DNA from: Tianweitania sediminis
GTDB taxonomy: Bacteria > Pseudomonadota > Alphaproteobacteria > Rhizobiales > Rhizobiaceae
Direction: 5' to 3'
Length of the DNA: 64,000 nucleotides
Assembly (NCBI RefSeq): GCF_017813335.1
Contig: NZ_JAGIYY010000004.1
Location: forward strand, 124,001 to 188,000
Of this stretch, positions 50,714-59,632 are shown piece by piece. The position numbers and the translations under genes were made by a program. The notes under the pieces are model-generated. The model saw only the letters and a list, made by a program, of their open reading frames with translations, had not been told where the DNA came from and ran no database searches. The first letter of the stretch is position 1, and the number at the start of each line of letters is the position of its first letter.

Positions 50714-51478
50714 TTACCCGCCGTACACGTCGAACGGGAAGTACTTGTCGTTGATTTCCTTGTATTTTCCGTTTGCGCGGATCGCTTCCAAAGCCGCGTT
50801 GAACTTGTTTGCAAGCTCGGTGTCGCCCTTACGAACCGCGATGCCGATCTTGTCGTCGGAGCTTACCGGCTCGCCCTTGAACTCGCAGCAAGCACCTTCT
50901 TCGCTGTTAACGTAGCCGTGCTGCACGCCGAAGTCGCCGAGCACCGCATCGACGCGGCCATTGTTGAGATCGGCCCAGGCTTCCACTTGCGTGGGGTAGG
51001 CGCGAACATCGGCGTTGGCGTAGTTGGCTTCAGCAAAGTCGGCTGCAATCGTGCCTTGCTGGACGCCGATGGCGGCGTCGGTTTCGGCGCTGGCACTGAA
51101 CTCGCTGTCCTTGGGGGCAACGAAAACAAGCGAATTAGAATAGTAGGGATTGGTGAAATCGACCTGCTGCTTGCGTTCATCGGTGATCGACATGGAGGCC
51201 ACGATCGCGTCGAAGCGTTCCGCCTGAAGCGCAGGGATGATGCCGTCCCAGTCCTGCGTCACGAACTCGCAGGTGGCCTTCATTTCTTCGCAAAGCGCGC
51301 GCGCGATATCGACGTCGAACCCCTCCAGTTCACCGGAAGCGGTGAGATTGTTGAAGGGAGGATAGGCGCCTTCCGTACCGATCTTGATCGTGGTGTCCTG
51401 GGCAACGGCTGCGGCGCTCAACGACAACGCGAAAACGGCTGCCGACGCAGCGAGCTTGAGAGGCTTGGAGTTCAGCAT
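50714..51478 (-). CDS. Polar amino acid ABC transporter substrate-binding protein
   Basis: A 254-residue periplasmic binding protein of the LAO/HisJ/ArgT group. The signal peptide covers about 1-25 (AAAVAQ cleavage), followed by IKIGTEGAYPPFNN, the typical opening, then GFDVDIARALCEEM and DGIIPALQAERFDAIVASMSIT. These features suggest basic amino acids or opines as ligands. GGAAGG precedes the ATG. It is the first gene of the four-gene operon ending at 48172. Confidence 0.92.
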   Translation of the reverse strand: MLNSKPLKLAASAAVFALSLSAAAVAQDTTIKIGTEGAYPPFNNLTASGELEGFDVDIARALCEEMKATCEFVTQDWDGIIPALQAERFDAIVASMSITDERKQQVDFTNPYYSNSLVFVAPKDSEFSASAETDAAIGVQQGTIAADFAEANYANADVRAYPTQVEAWADLNNGRVDAVLGDFGVQHGYVNSEEGACCEFKGEPVSSDDKIGIAVRKGDTELANKFNAALEAIRANGKYKEINDKYFPFDVYGG

Positions 51479-51570
51479 GAACCTTCCTTTCCATAAGGCA
51501 CGACAGCCAACACACATGCTGTCGCTTCAAGCCGCAGTCTTCCCATTTTTAAGCAAGCCAATGCAACGGC

Positions 51571-52092
51571 TTAAACAGAAGCCGGTGTTGGAACGTTCAG
51601 CCTGTCCACGATGTACGTGGCGATGGAGGCAATGTCGTCGAGGTCGAACACCGGCAGCGCCGTTTCAGCAATCGGGTGATCCGATGCAAAGGCGACGATG
51701 TTGGGATCGGCCGCGGCGAGCGGTTCACGCGTGGCACTGGCAATCCGCCGCGCTTCAAGCTTGAGATGCCCTTCGCGCTTGTAGCCTTCCACCAGCACCA
51801 GATCACATGGCGAAAGACGCTGGAGGACTTCGGCCAGCGTCAACTCCGTTTCGCCGCGGCTTTCATGCATCAAGGCCCATCGCTGGTTCGAAACGATCGC
51901 GACTTCGCTTGCCCCGGCAGCACGATGGCGAAACGAGTCGGTGCCCGGAACGTCGATGTCGAAATCATGGTGCGCATGCTTGACGGTGGAAACGCGGTAG
52001 CCGCGCCGGACCAGTTCGGTGACGAGACGCTCGGTCAACGTGGTTTTGCCCGAGTTTTTCCAGCCGGTGATGCCGAAAACGCGTTGGGTCAC
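51571..52092 (-). CDS. mobB: Molybdopterin-guanine dinucleotide biosynthesis protein B
   Basis: A 173-residue P-loop protein: Walker A GWKNSGKTT (about 10-18), VSTVKHAHHDFDID and LVEGYKREGHLKLE. MobB is a GTP-binding adaptor that helps MobA attach GMP to molybdopterin. The start overlaps the end of mobA by four bases. It is the last gene of the moaA-EamA-mobA-mobB run. Confidence 0.92.
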   Translation of the reverse strand: MTQRVFGITGWKNSGKTTLTERLVTELVRRGYRVSTVKHAHHDFDIDVPGTDSFRHRAAGASEVAIVSNQRWALMHESRGETELTLAEVLQRLSPCDLVLVEGYKREGHLKLEARRIASATREPLAAADPNIVAFASDHPIAETALPVFDLDDIASIATYIVDRLNVPTPASV

Positions 52093-52688
52093 GGGAGCAA
52101 GGCCCGTTGTTGCGCTTCCTCGAGATCCGAGGGTGTGTTGACGTTGAAGAAGGGATCGCCGCCAGCCGTCGAAAAGGCGACCAGGCGATGCGGCTGGCTT
52201 TGGACAAACGACAGGACGCGACGTGTTGTTTGGTCCGCCAGGAAACGCGCCAGCGGTTCGTGCAGTTCTACTGGCCAGCTTGCCGCCGTTGGATGGGTGC
52301 GCCCGTCCGATGTCGCGACCGCGATCTCGCTCGGTGCCGCTTCTTCAGCCAAACGCCCGGCAAGATCGGCCGGAAGAAAGGGCGTGTCTCCGGCCACCGT
52401 GATCACCCGAGCAGCGCCTTGTTCCGTTCCCCAGCGCAACGCAGCCAAAATGCCGGCCAAAGGGCCATCGAAATGGCCGAACGTGTCCGGGATCACCGGC
52501 AGGCCATATGAGGCGAAGCGGGAGGGATCGCCATTAAGGTTGATGGCCAGCGCTTCCACCTGTGGGGCAAACCGCTGAACGACGTGATCGAGAATGGTCG
52601 CCGAGCCGAGCGGAAGCAGCGGCTTGTCGCCGCCACCCATGCGGCTGGAACGGCCGCCCGCGAGGATTACGCCGACCACCTGTGTCAT
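52089..52688 (-). CDS. mobA: Molybdenum cofactor guanylyltransferase
   Basis: A 199-residue nucleotidyltransferase with the GTP-binding opening VILAGGRSSRMGGGDKPLL (7-25), GPLAGILAAL and VAGDTPFLPADL, which bind GTP and magnesium. It converts molybdopterin to the MGD form used by DMSO-reductase-family enzymes. It overlaps both the EamA gene upstream and mobB downstream by four bases. Confidence 0.93.
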   Translation of the reverse strand: MTQVVGVILAGGRSSRMGGGDKPLLPLGSATILDHVVQRFAPQVEALAINLNGDPSRFASYGLPVIPDTFGHFDGPLAGILAALRWGTEQGAARVITVAGDTPFLPADLAGRLAEEAAPSEIAVATSDGRTHPTAASWPVELHEPLARFLADQTTRRVLSFVQSQPHRLVAFSTAGGDPFFNVNTPSDLEEAQQRALLP

Positions 52689-53605
52689 AGCCCATCCGCA
52701 GCCATGTTGGGCCCCGTCGTCGAGGTCACCGGTTTCGTGCGGCTGACCTTGCGCTCGCGCAGCAGCGTGTAAATGCCGGAAAGCACAATGATGGTCGCGC
52801 CAATGATCATCGGCATGTCCGGAACGTCGCCAAAGATCAGCAGCCCGAGCGCAACCGACCAGATCAGAGCGGCATAACGGAACGGAGCAATGACGCTGAG
52901 TTCACCGGTGCGCATAGCCATGATCACGAATGTATAGCCAATCAGCACGAGGGCGGCACTCAGGGCCAGCAAGGCGATCATCTCGGTGCGCATCGGAGTC
53001 CAGCCGCCCATGGGGGCGATCAGCAAGCCTCCCGACACCATAACAGACGCCGCCGTCAGCAGCGAAATCAGCAAGGATGGTACGGTAGGAGGGATTTGCC
53101 GCGTAGCGAGATCACGAACGGCGCAGAACAGGACAGAAAGAAGGGCAAAGAGCGCGAAGGAATTAAACCCCTCAAAGCCCGGGCGAACGATAATCAGGAC
53201 GCCCACAAAGCCAGTCAGAATGGCAAGAATCCGGCGCCATCCGACCCGTTCCCCGAGGAACAGGGCTGCGGCCAGGGTAATCAGCAGGGGCAGCGCCTGC
53301 ATGATGGCCGTGGTGTTGGCCAGGGGAAGTTGCGCCAGGGCAATCAGGAAGAAGATGGTCGCAGCGTTCTCGCCCAGGATGCGAAACAGCACAGCCGGCT
53401 GCCAGAACGCTCTAACCGGCACCAGCGCTTTTTGGTGCCAAACGATCGCGCCCATCAGGAGAACGGCAAAGATGCCGCGGACAAACATGATCTGGCCCGC
53501 GTTCATGTCCGCCGATGCGACCTTGGTCAAAGCGTCGTTGATGGTGAAGCCGGCTGTGGCGACAACCATGAACAGGCTGCCGCGCGTATTCTGGGAAAGA
53601 GGCAA
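52685..53605 (-). CDS. DMT family transporter (EamA domain)
   Basis: A 306-residue protein with ten hydrophobic helices in two EamA repeats. The first repeat contains FTINDALTK and a glutamate-bearing helix (LGENAATIFFLIALAQLPLA); the second ends SVALGLLIFGDVPD. The TTG start has GGAG upstream; an ATG at codon 13 (53569) is an alternative. It is coupled to mobA by a four-base overlap and lies 89 bases after moaA. This is an unusual guest in a molybdenum-cofactor gene run; its substrate is unknown. Confidence 0.87.
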   Translation of the reverse strand: MPLSQNTRGSLFMVVATAGFTINDALTKVASADMNAGQIMFVRGIFAVLLMGAIVWHQKALVPVRAFWQPAVLFRILGENAATIFFLIALAQLPLANTTAIMQALPLLITLAAALFLGERVGWRRILAILTGFVGVLIIVRPGFEGFNSFALFALLSVLFCAVRDLATRQIPPTVPSLLISLLTAASVMVSGGLLIAPMGGWTPMRTEMIALLALSAALVLIGYTFVIMAMRTGELSVIAPFRYAALIWSVALGLLIFGDVPDMPMIIGATIIVLSGIYTLLRERKVSRTKPVTSTTGPNMAADGL

Positions 53606-53694
53606 GAAGACAGGGCTCCAGACTTTCGCACCGGTCTACCAGCCTCGGGGCGGAACACAACCGCCAACGTTTGGACCACAAGATCCGCGCCCGG

Positions 53695-54684
53695 TCAGCC
53701 GCCGGTGACGCTCATATGACGCGCCACCGCAGGGCGGCTCGTTGTCCGGTCGATGATGAAGTCGTGCCCCTTCGGCTTGCGCGAGATCGCCTCGTCGATC
53801 GCGGCAGACAACAGCTCGTTGCCTTCGGACCGGCGCATGGGCGCCCGAAGATCCGCCGCATCCTCCTGCCCAAGACACATGTAAAGCGTGCCCGTGCAGG
53901 TGAGGCGAACGCGATTGCAGCTTTCGCAGAAGTTGTGCGTCATCGGCGTGATGAAGCCGAGCCGGCCACCAGTCTCCTGCACCGAAACGTAGCGCGCCGG
54001 ACCGCCTGTCTTGTAGGGCGTGTCGACGAGGGTGAACTCCTGCTCGAGACTGGCGCGCAACTGGCTCAGCGGCAGGTACTGATCCGTCCGGTCAGCATCG
54101 ATCTCGCCCATCGGCATGGTCTCGATCACCGTCAGTTCGATGCCGCGGCCATGCGCCCACCGCATGATCGCGGGGATCTCGGCGTCGTTGAAGCCCTTCA
54201 GGGCGACCGCGTTCAGCTTGATGCGCAGACCGGCCGCTTGCGCCGCGTCGATGCCTTCCAGAACCCGCGCAAGATCGCCCCAGCGCGTGATGGCACGGAA
54301 TTTCTGGGGGTCGAGGGTATCAAGCGACACATTGATCCGTCGCACGCCCAGTTCGGCAAGCTCGGCAGCGTGTTTTGCAAGCTGCGAGCCGTTGGTGGTG
54401 AGCGTCAGCTCGTCCAGCGCCCCGGACGCGAGATGGCGCGATATCTGGCGAACAAGCGACATGATGTTCTTGCGCACGAGCGGCTCGCCGCCGGTGAGGC
54501 GCAGTTTGCGCACGCCCTTTTCCACGAACACCGAGGTGATGCGGTCGAGCTCTTCCAGCGTCAGCAGGTCGCGCTTCGGCAGAAACGTCATGTCTTCCGC
54601 CATGCAATAAGTGCAGCGGAAGTCGCAGCGGTCCGTCACAGAAACCCGCAGATAGGAGATCTTGCGGCCGAAAGGATCGATCAT
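53695..54684 (-). CDS. moaA: GTP 3',8-cyclase
   Basis: A 329-residue radical SAM enzyme that starts molybdenum cofactor synthesis. Cys20, Cys24 and Cys27 in RCDFRCTYC hold the SAM cluster. The C-terminal cluster cysteines are in [22 protein letters not shown] contacts SAM, and the protein ends in the catalytically important GG (SVTGG). The start [13 protein letters not shown] is family-typical; a seven-codon TTG extension is rejected. MoaC is not in the window. Confidence 0.95.
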   Translation of the reverse strand: MIDPFGRKISYLRVSVTDRCDFRCTYCMAEDMTFLPKRDLLTLEELDRITSVFVEKGVRKLRLTGGEPLVRKNIMSLVRQISRHLASGALDELTLTTNGSQLAKHAAELAELGVRRINVSLDTLDPQKFRAITRWGDLARVLEGIDAAQAAGLRIKLNAVALKGFNDAEIPAIMRWAHGRGIELTVIETMPMGEIDADRTDQYLPLSQLRASLEQEFTLVDTPYKTGGPARYVSVQETGGRLGFITPMTHNFCESCNRVRLTCTGTLYMCLGQEDAADLRAPMRRSEGNELLSAAIDEAISRKPKGHDFIIDRTTSRPAVARHMSVTGG

Positions 54685-54802
54685 CCAGCACCATGTCTCA
54701 AGCAAAGCGCCCGCCGGCGCCGTTTGCCTTATATAGGCGGACCGGGTGGGGAATGCGAGCCGTGCTTTCCCTCATCGCAGGTCCGTGGCACAAGCGGATG
54801 TG

Positions 54803-55156
54803 ATGATCACACCCACCGAACTCAGAGTTTCAAAAAATCGGAAGCTGCTCACCGTCAGCTTCCCCGACCACCGTCCGATGGAACTGACGGCGGAACTGCT
54901 GCGCGTCACGTCGCCATCGGCCGAAGTTCAAGGTCATTCGCCTGAACAGCGCGTTACGGTTCCAGGCAAACGCGACGTGACGATCGCCCGCATGGAGCCG
55001 GTAGGGAACTACGCTGTCCGAATCGTTTTCGATGACGGGCATGACAGCGGTATCTTCACCTGGTCCTACCTGCATTCCCTTGGTCATGAGAAGAACGCGC
55101 GCTGGGACGCGTATCTCGGAGAACTGGCCGCCAAGGGATTGTCGCGCGACCGTTGA
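54803..55156 (+). CDS. DUF971 domain-containing protein
   Basis: A 117-residue protein with the DUF971 core: PTELRVSKNRKLLTVSFPD, MELTAELLRVTSPSAEVQGH, and VGNYAVRIVFDDGHDSGIFTWSYL at about 70-93 (each cited in part). Eukaryotic and bacterial relatives include gamma-butyrobetaine hydroxylase-like N-terminal domains and cluster-assembly factors; the bacterial role is unclear. It diverges from moaA with 118 bases between starts. Confidence 0.88.
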   Translation: MITPTELRVSKNRKLLTVSFPDHRPMELTAELLRVTSPSAEVQGHSPEQRVTVPGKRDVTIARMEPVGNYAVRIVFDDGHDSGIFTWSYLHSLGHEKNARWDAYLGELAAKGLSRDR

Positions 55157-55492
55157 ACGGCGTGCCGTTTTCCAAGAAACTTTCTGCCCCGAGGCGCCGT
55201 AGCTCCTCGTCTCCTTCGCGGGAGGGCATGGCGACGCGAACAGGCTGTGCCCAGGAAAGCGACGGCGCGAACGATTGAGCTGAGCCTGTTTGCGCCGAAG
55301 CGGGGGGCCGTTCAGTTTTTGAACGGCCCTTCTCGCGCATATGGCTTGTGGCCCCGGTGCACCACTCAGCGCTTATCGTTTACGCCGGCTTAACGCGTTT
55401 CGCGACAATCAATAGTGTCAGATCTCATCGTGCCAGCTTCCGGCGAATCGAGCGGCTCGGAATGATAGGATCAAAGCGGAGCGGGGACCACG
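55157..55492. other. Intergenic stretch with a hairpin
   Basis: This 336-base gap separates DUF971 from the large L,D-transpeptidase. Apart from the hairpin at 55305-55334 and the presumed transpeptidase promoter near its end, I find no gene, repeat or RNA. Confidence 0.5.
55305..55334 (+). terminator. Terminator-like hairpin downstream of DUF971
   Basis: GGGCCGTTCA (55305-55314) pairs perfectly with TGAACGGCCC (55320-55329) around a GTTTT loop, followed by TTCTCG. The T-tract is short. It is 149 bases past the DUF971 stop. Confidence 0.55.
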
Positions 55493-57430
55493 ATGCGCCA
55501 ATTCACAGTGCTCAAACACAGCCTAGCCATGGCGATCGTGGCGACAACGTCGCTTTCCACCGTTTCGGAGGCGTCGGCGCAGAACTTTTTTGGTCGGCTG
55601 TTCAACAGCAACCGCAATGTTCAGCAGGACGGGCCACATGCGCCCGTTCGCCGCGTGCAACCCGCGCCTCAGGTCAAGGCGCCCGCCGCGACCGCCCCAT
55701 CCGCACCGGTGGCGGCCGCGCCCGCGGCGCGTCCCAAGCCCGCGCCCATCAAGAAGGTTTCGGCCCCCAGCTATTACACCTATCGGACGCCGGCCCTTGT
55801 GCCGATCAATTTCGCCCGTCTGCTGCCAACCGGTTCGGCCGAGATCACGGGCTCCATCGAGCCTGCCGCAGCCGAAAGCGCCTTTGATCGCGCGCTGGAT
55901 GGTCTGCGCGACTACCAGCTCACGGCTGAAAAGGAGATCGCGGCAGCCATTGAGAAGCATTACGCCGCCCACCCCGACTTCATCTGGGTGCAAGACGGTT
56001 CGACCCACGCAAGGGCTGAAGCAGCACTGGCTGTGCTGGATGATGCAGCAAGCTATGGCCTTGAGCCTGGCGACTACCAGGTGACCCGACTGAGCGCGGC
56101 TGCCGAAGGTGAGGTGAGCGCAACGACCGAGGCAGGCTTGATCCGCTTCGAGATGGCGCTTTCCGCGCGCGTGCTGCGCTATATTCGCGATGCCCATGCC
56201 GGCCGCATCAACCCGAACCTCATTTCCGGCTACCATGACTTTCCGGACAAGCCGATCGACTATGCGGCGGCGCTGGACAGCCTGACGAGTGGCATCGACG
56301 TCAAGAGCTACCTCGAAACGCAGCACCCTCAGAACGCCGAATATCGGGCGCTGCGTTCCGAACTGAAAACGCTGCGTGCCGAACTTCCGGAAACGGCCAT
56401 CCGCGTCGATCCGAAGCTTCTCCTCAAGCCGGGCCAGTCCAGCTCGGAACTTCCGAAGATGCTGAGCCTGATCGTGCAAAAAAGCGATGCCGCCTACAAA
56501 GCTGCGCATGGGGCGGCGATCGAAGCCAATGCCGGCGGGGAAATCTACACTCCGGAACTGGTGACGGCGGTCAAGGCGGCGCAGGAAGCGCATGGCCTCA
56601 AGGCCGACGGAGTGATCGGTCCGCGCACGGTGGCGGTGATTGCCGGCATGTCCAAGGCCGACAAGATCAACAAGGTCGAAGTTGCGCTGGAACAGTTGCG
56701 CTGGCATCCGTCGCAGCTTGGCGACACCTTGGTGCTTTTGAATGCAGCGTCGTTCCAGGCTATCTACCGGGAAAACGGCGTCGACAAGCTCACCATGCGA
56801 ACGGTTGTTGGTAGTCCGGCCACGCAAACGAGCTTCTTCTACGACGAGATCGAGCGGGTGGAATATAACCCGTATTGGGGCGTGCCGCGCTCCATCATCG
56901 TCAACGAGATGCTGCCGCGCCTCCTCAATGATCCCGGCTATCTCGACCGCGCAGGCTACGAAGTCACGGATGCGAAGGGTCAGCGCATCCCCTCATCGGC
57001 GATCAACTGGGCCGCGCATGGCAGCAACATCCCCTATAATGTTCGCCAAACGCCAAGCGAGGCCAACGCGCTCGGTGAGCTGAAGATCATGTTCCCGAAC
57101 AAGCACGCCATCTACATGCACGACACGCCGCAAAAGTCGTTCTTCAGCCGCGACGCGCGTGCACTCAGCCATGGTTGCGTGCGGTTGTCGGATCCCCGGG
57201 GCATGGCTGCCGCCGTGCTTGGGAGCGACCTGGCGCATGTTGAAGCCAAGCTTGCCAAGGGTCACTCGTCGGAAAAGATCACCCGCAAGATCCCGGTTTA
57301 TGTGGCCTACTTCACCGCATGGCCGAACCAGGCCGGCCAGGTCAGCTATGTTCCCGACGTTTATGACCGCGATGAAAAGGTGCTGACCGCACTTCGCAAG
57401 ACCAGCGACTCACGCGCTCCAGCTATGTAG
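55493..57430 (+). CDS. Large L,D-transpeptidase with peptidoglycan-binding domain (YcbB-like)
   Basis: A 645-residue exported protein. It has a signal peptide (about 1-29, ASA cleavage), a proline/alanine-rich linker (about 45-85), an L,D-transpeptidase scaffold region, a peptidoglycan-binding domain (VKAAQEAHGLKADGVIGPRT near 360-379) and a YkuD catalytic domain with HGCVRLSDPRG, Cys562. This architecture matches LdtD/YcbB, which forms 3-3 peptidoglycan cross-links. It complements the small L,D-transpeptidase at 17566. Weak GGGGA precedes the start. Confidence 0.92.
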   Translation: MRQFTVLKHSLAMAIVATTSLSTVSEASAQNFFGRLFNSNRNVQQDGPHAPVRRVQPAPQVKAPAATAPSAPVAAAPAARPKPAPIKKVSAPSYYTYRTPALVPINFARLLPTGSAEITGSIEPAAAESAFDRALDGLRDYQLTAEKEIAAAIEKHYAAHPDFIWVQDGSTHARAEAALAVLDDAASYGLEPGDYQVTRLSAAAEGEVSATTEAGLIRFEMALSARVLRYIRDAHAGRINPNLISGYHDFPDKPIDYAAALDSLTSGIDVKSYLETQHPQNAEYRALRSELKTLRAELPETAIRVDPKLLLKPGQSSSELPKMLSLIVQKSDAAYKAAHGAAIEANAGGEIYTPELVTAVKAAQEAHGLKADGVIGPRTVAVIAGMSKADKINKVEVALEQLRWHPSQLGDTLVLLNAASFQAIYRENGVDKLTMRTVVGSPATQTSFFYDEIERVEYNPYWGVPRSIIVNEMLPRLLNDPGYLDRAGYEVTDAKGQRIPSSAINWAAHGSNIPYNVRQTPSEANALGELKIMFPNKHAIYMHDTPQKSFFSRDARALSHGCVRLSDPRGMAAAVLGSDLAHVEAKLAKGHSSEKITRKIPVYVAYFTAWPNQAGQVSYVPDVYDRDEKVLTALRKTSDSRAPAM

Positions 57431-57549
57431 GCGGAGCCCAGTTCCAGAGCGCATCCGAGGGCGCACTGCGGCTTTGTCAGGAGCCGCGCGCTTGGTGCGG
57501 AACCAAGATGCCGCCCTTCTGTTCCTGGTTTTCGAAAACAGGAACAGGC

Positions 57550-58290
57550 ATGCCAAGTATCAGTGTCGAGCTTGACCGAGTGGAAGCGTCGAGCGTTGAG
57601 GAGCGGCTCCGCCGCTTTATCCAAAACCCGGAGTTTCCTTGTGTTGGCGCGAAATCTGCCGTGCAGAAGGGCCGATTGACCGTTTACCCCGCACGCGACA
57701 TCACAAGCGCCTGGAATGATGTCGAGATCCAGGATCATCTCATGCATTTTGCGTGGGCCTATGGGCAGGAGCCCACCCTCTTCACGAGCTTTGCCGTGGT
57801 TTTCGAGCGTCCCGACGACCTGAGCGAGGAAGCCTTCGAGGTCGCGCTTTGGGAGCGCGTCCAGTCACTGGCCGACAAGGATGCGTGGCGTGGCCAGCAG
57901 CACGATCCCCGAGTGAGCGCAGATCCAGGCGATCCGCATTTCTCCCTGAGCTTCGGCGGCGAAGCCTTTTTCGTGGTGGGCCTGCATCCCAAAGCCAGCC
58001 GCCCGGCGCGCCGCTTTGAACATCCGACCATGGTATTCAACCTCCACGACCAGTTCGAGATGCTGCGCGAACAGAACCGCTACGAAAAGCTCCGCGCGTC
58101 GATCCTGGAGCGCGACGAGAAGCTCGCGGGCGACATCAACCCGATGCTGGCCCGGCACGGGACCATCTCGGAAGCGCGGCAATATAGCGGCCGTGCGGTT
58201 GGCGAAGACTGGCGCTGCCCCTTCGATCGCAAGTCCGAACCGGACCTGCCGCGGGCGCTGGATGAGCTTCTTCAAAAGCGGCAAGACTGA
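57550..58290 (+). CDS. YqcI/YcgG family protein, GntA-like heme-dependent N-hydroxylase
   Basis: A 246-residue YqcI/YcgG protein. Family signatures are FPCVGAKSA (29-37), FFVVGLHPKASRPARR (140-155), MVFNLHDQFE (161-170) and DWRCPFD (220-226). One characterised relative, GntA, is a heme enzyme that N-hydroxylates an arginine-derived guanidine group in guanitoxin synthesis. The start MPSISVELD was chosen over a 14-residue extension. Its stop overlaps the start of a DUF1989 gene as TGATG, implying a joint function. Activity and substrate here are inference; no other guanitoxin genes are present. Confidence 0.8.
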   Translation: MPSISVELDRVEASSVEERLRRFIQNPEFPCVGAKSAVQKGRLTVYPARDITSAWNDVEIQDHLMHFAWAYGQEPTLFTSFAVVFERPDDLSEEAFEVALWERVQSLADKDAWRGQQHDPRVSADPGDPHFSLSFGGEAFFVVGLHPKASRPARRFEHPTMVFNLHDQFEMLREQNRYEKLRASILERDEKLAGDINPMLARHGTISEARQYSGRAVGEDWRCPFDRKSEPDLPRALDELLQKRQD

Positions 58291-58895
58291 TGCACCACGA
58301 TCACGAGCACCCGCATGCCGACATCATCCCGCCTCGCAGCGGCACCGCCTTTGAGCTGCGAGCCGGCGACACGATGACCGTGATTGATGCGGAAGGCGGT
58401 CAGGTAGCGGACCTTCTCGCCGTCAGCAAGGCGGATATCCGTGAGATGCTGTCGTCGGGGCGGACGCTGGATTATGCCGAGCGCATCTATCTGACCACAG
58501 GCGACAAGCTTTACTCCAACCGCTCCAATGTCATGCTCGAGATCCTCGAGGACGATGTCGGCCGCCACGACTTTCTGCTCACGCCCTGCAGCGAAGCGAC
58601 GTTCCGCCTTTGCTACGACAACGAACCGCCGCACCAGGGCTGCCACGGCAATCTTGCTGCAGCGCTGAAGCCCTATGGCGTCGCGGAAGACGCGATTCCG
58701 GTGGCGTTCAACTGCTTCATGAACGTGCCCGTGGACGGCGAAACCGGCAAGTTCAGGGTGCTGCCGCCGCTGAGCAAGTCCGGCGATCGCATCGTGTTCC
58801 GCGCTGCCATGGACCTCATCATCGGGTTGACCGCCTGTTCTGCGCCGGCCAGCAACGGCGGAACGTTCAAGTCGATCCAATACAAGGTCAACTGA
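58290..58895 (+). CDS. DUF1989 (urea carboxylase-associated) family protein
   Basis: A 201-residue DUF1989 protein. Motifs are GGQVADLLAVSKAD, YSNRSNVMLEILEDDVGRHDF (cited in part), LTPCSEATF, NEPPHQGCHGNLAAAL and FNCFMNV, with histidines and cysteines suited to metal binding. Paired DUF1989 proteins of guanidine-degradation loci form carboxyguanidine deiminase (CgdA/CgdB); other members lie beside urea or guanidine carboxylases. Here there is a single copy and no carboxylase, but it is translationally coupled to a GntA-like hydroxylase. A deiminase- or hydrolase-like step on an N-hydroxylated guanidino compound is a plausible guess. Confidence 0.83.
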   Translation: MHHDHEHPHADIIPPRSGTAFELRAGDTMTVIDAEGGQVADLLAVSKADIREMLSSGRTLDYAERIYLTTGDKLYSNRSNVMLEILEDDVGRHDFLLTPCSEATFRLCYDNEPPHQGCHGNLAAALKPYGVAEDAIPVAFNCFMNVPVDGETGKFRVLPPLSKSGDRIVFRAAMDLIIGLTACSAPASNGGTFKSIQYKVN

Positions 58896-58919
58896 CGCGT
58901 TCTCTGTGAAGGCATGCTG

Positions 58920-59543
58920 TTACCTCAGGATGCCGAGGCTTTCGAACACATCCCAGCCATCGAGGTCCCCGGCGCCGTCGGGCGTGCCACCGGCCTCGGC
59001 CTGCTTGCGCCGCGCCGCGCGCGCCATGGCAGCCTTGCCCGCGGCCATCCGGCGATTCTCGGCAGCTGCCATGGCGTCCTGTTCACGCCAAAGGTCTGGG
59101 AGCCCGCCGTCGAGCACGTCCTCGATGTGGCGGGGATCGAAAACATGAAACGTGATCTGTCTGGCGCGGCCGCGCAGCTTCACCGTCCTTGTGCCCGCGC
59201 TTTTGAGCCGCCCGTCCTTGAGCCATCGATGACGTTCGGCTGACGAGATCGACAGGATGTCCTCGACCTCGCGGGGGATAACCGGGAGTGTTCCGGCGCC
59301 CACCAGGACTTCGTCGACAGAGCGCCTCACGTCCTCGTAGCCATCCGTCGAATCCTCCGGCACCCGAAGAACGAGGAATGTGCCGTCTGCGTGAAGAAGT
59401 TTTCTGCTGGCAAAGGACAGGTGAGCCTGAACTTCCTGCAGAATTCCCTTGATGCGTACCGAAGAGCCCAAGGTCGCTGCCGGGTTCAGCGGCCATTGGC
59501 AAAGCACCCTGGTCGGTTCGGAAGGCTTGCGTGGAGCGGGCAT
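58920..59543 (-). CDS. Unknown protein with a MerR-like helix-turn-helix segment
   Basis: A 207-residue protein with no family name I can give. Residues around 95-115 (ILSISSAERHRWLKDGRLK) look like a MerR/excisionase-type helix-turn-helix, followed by a basic wing (TVKLRGRARQITFHVFD) and a long charged, alanine-rich helix. This suggests DNA binding. It lies next to the 3' end of tRNA-Val, a position often used by integrated elements. However, no integrase or duplicated tRNA end is visible. Start uncertain: MPAPRK is used, with a nine-codon extension possible. Confidence 0.55.
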   Translation of the reverse strand: MPAPRKPSEPTRVLCQWPLNPAATLGSSVRIKGILQEVQAHLSFASRKLLHADGTFLVLRVPEDSTDGYEDVRRSVDEVLVGAGTLPVIPREVEDILSISSAERHRWLKDGRLKSAGTRTVKLRGRARQITFHVFDPRHIEDVLDGGLPDLWREQDAMAAAENRRMAAGKAAMARAARRKQAEAGGTPDGAGDLDGWDVFESLGILR

Positions 59544-59632
59544 CCTGCGAACATGGTGCTTCCCACCCATGGATCAACCATTGGCTCAAGCCGTACTGGT
59601 ATGCGTCAAAAAGATTGGTTTCGGGAAGAAAA

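Noticed and set aside
53671..54945. A 424-codon open frame antisense to moaA
   Set aside because: moaA has complete radical SAM cysteines and the terminal GG; the opposite frame is arginine/histidine-rich and featureless.
55523..56827. A 434-codon open frame antisense to the large L,D-transpeptidase
   Set aside because: The sense frame has a signal peptide and YkuD motif; the antisense frame has only compositional openness.
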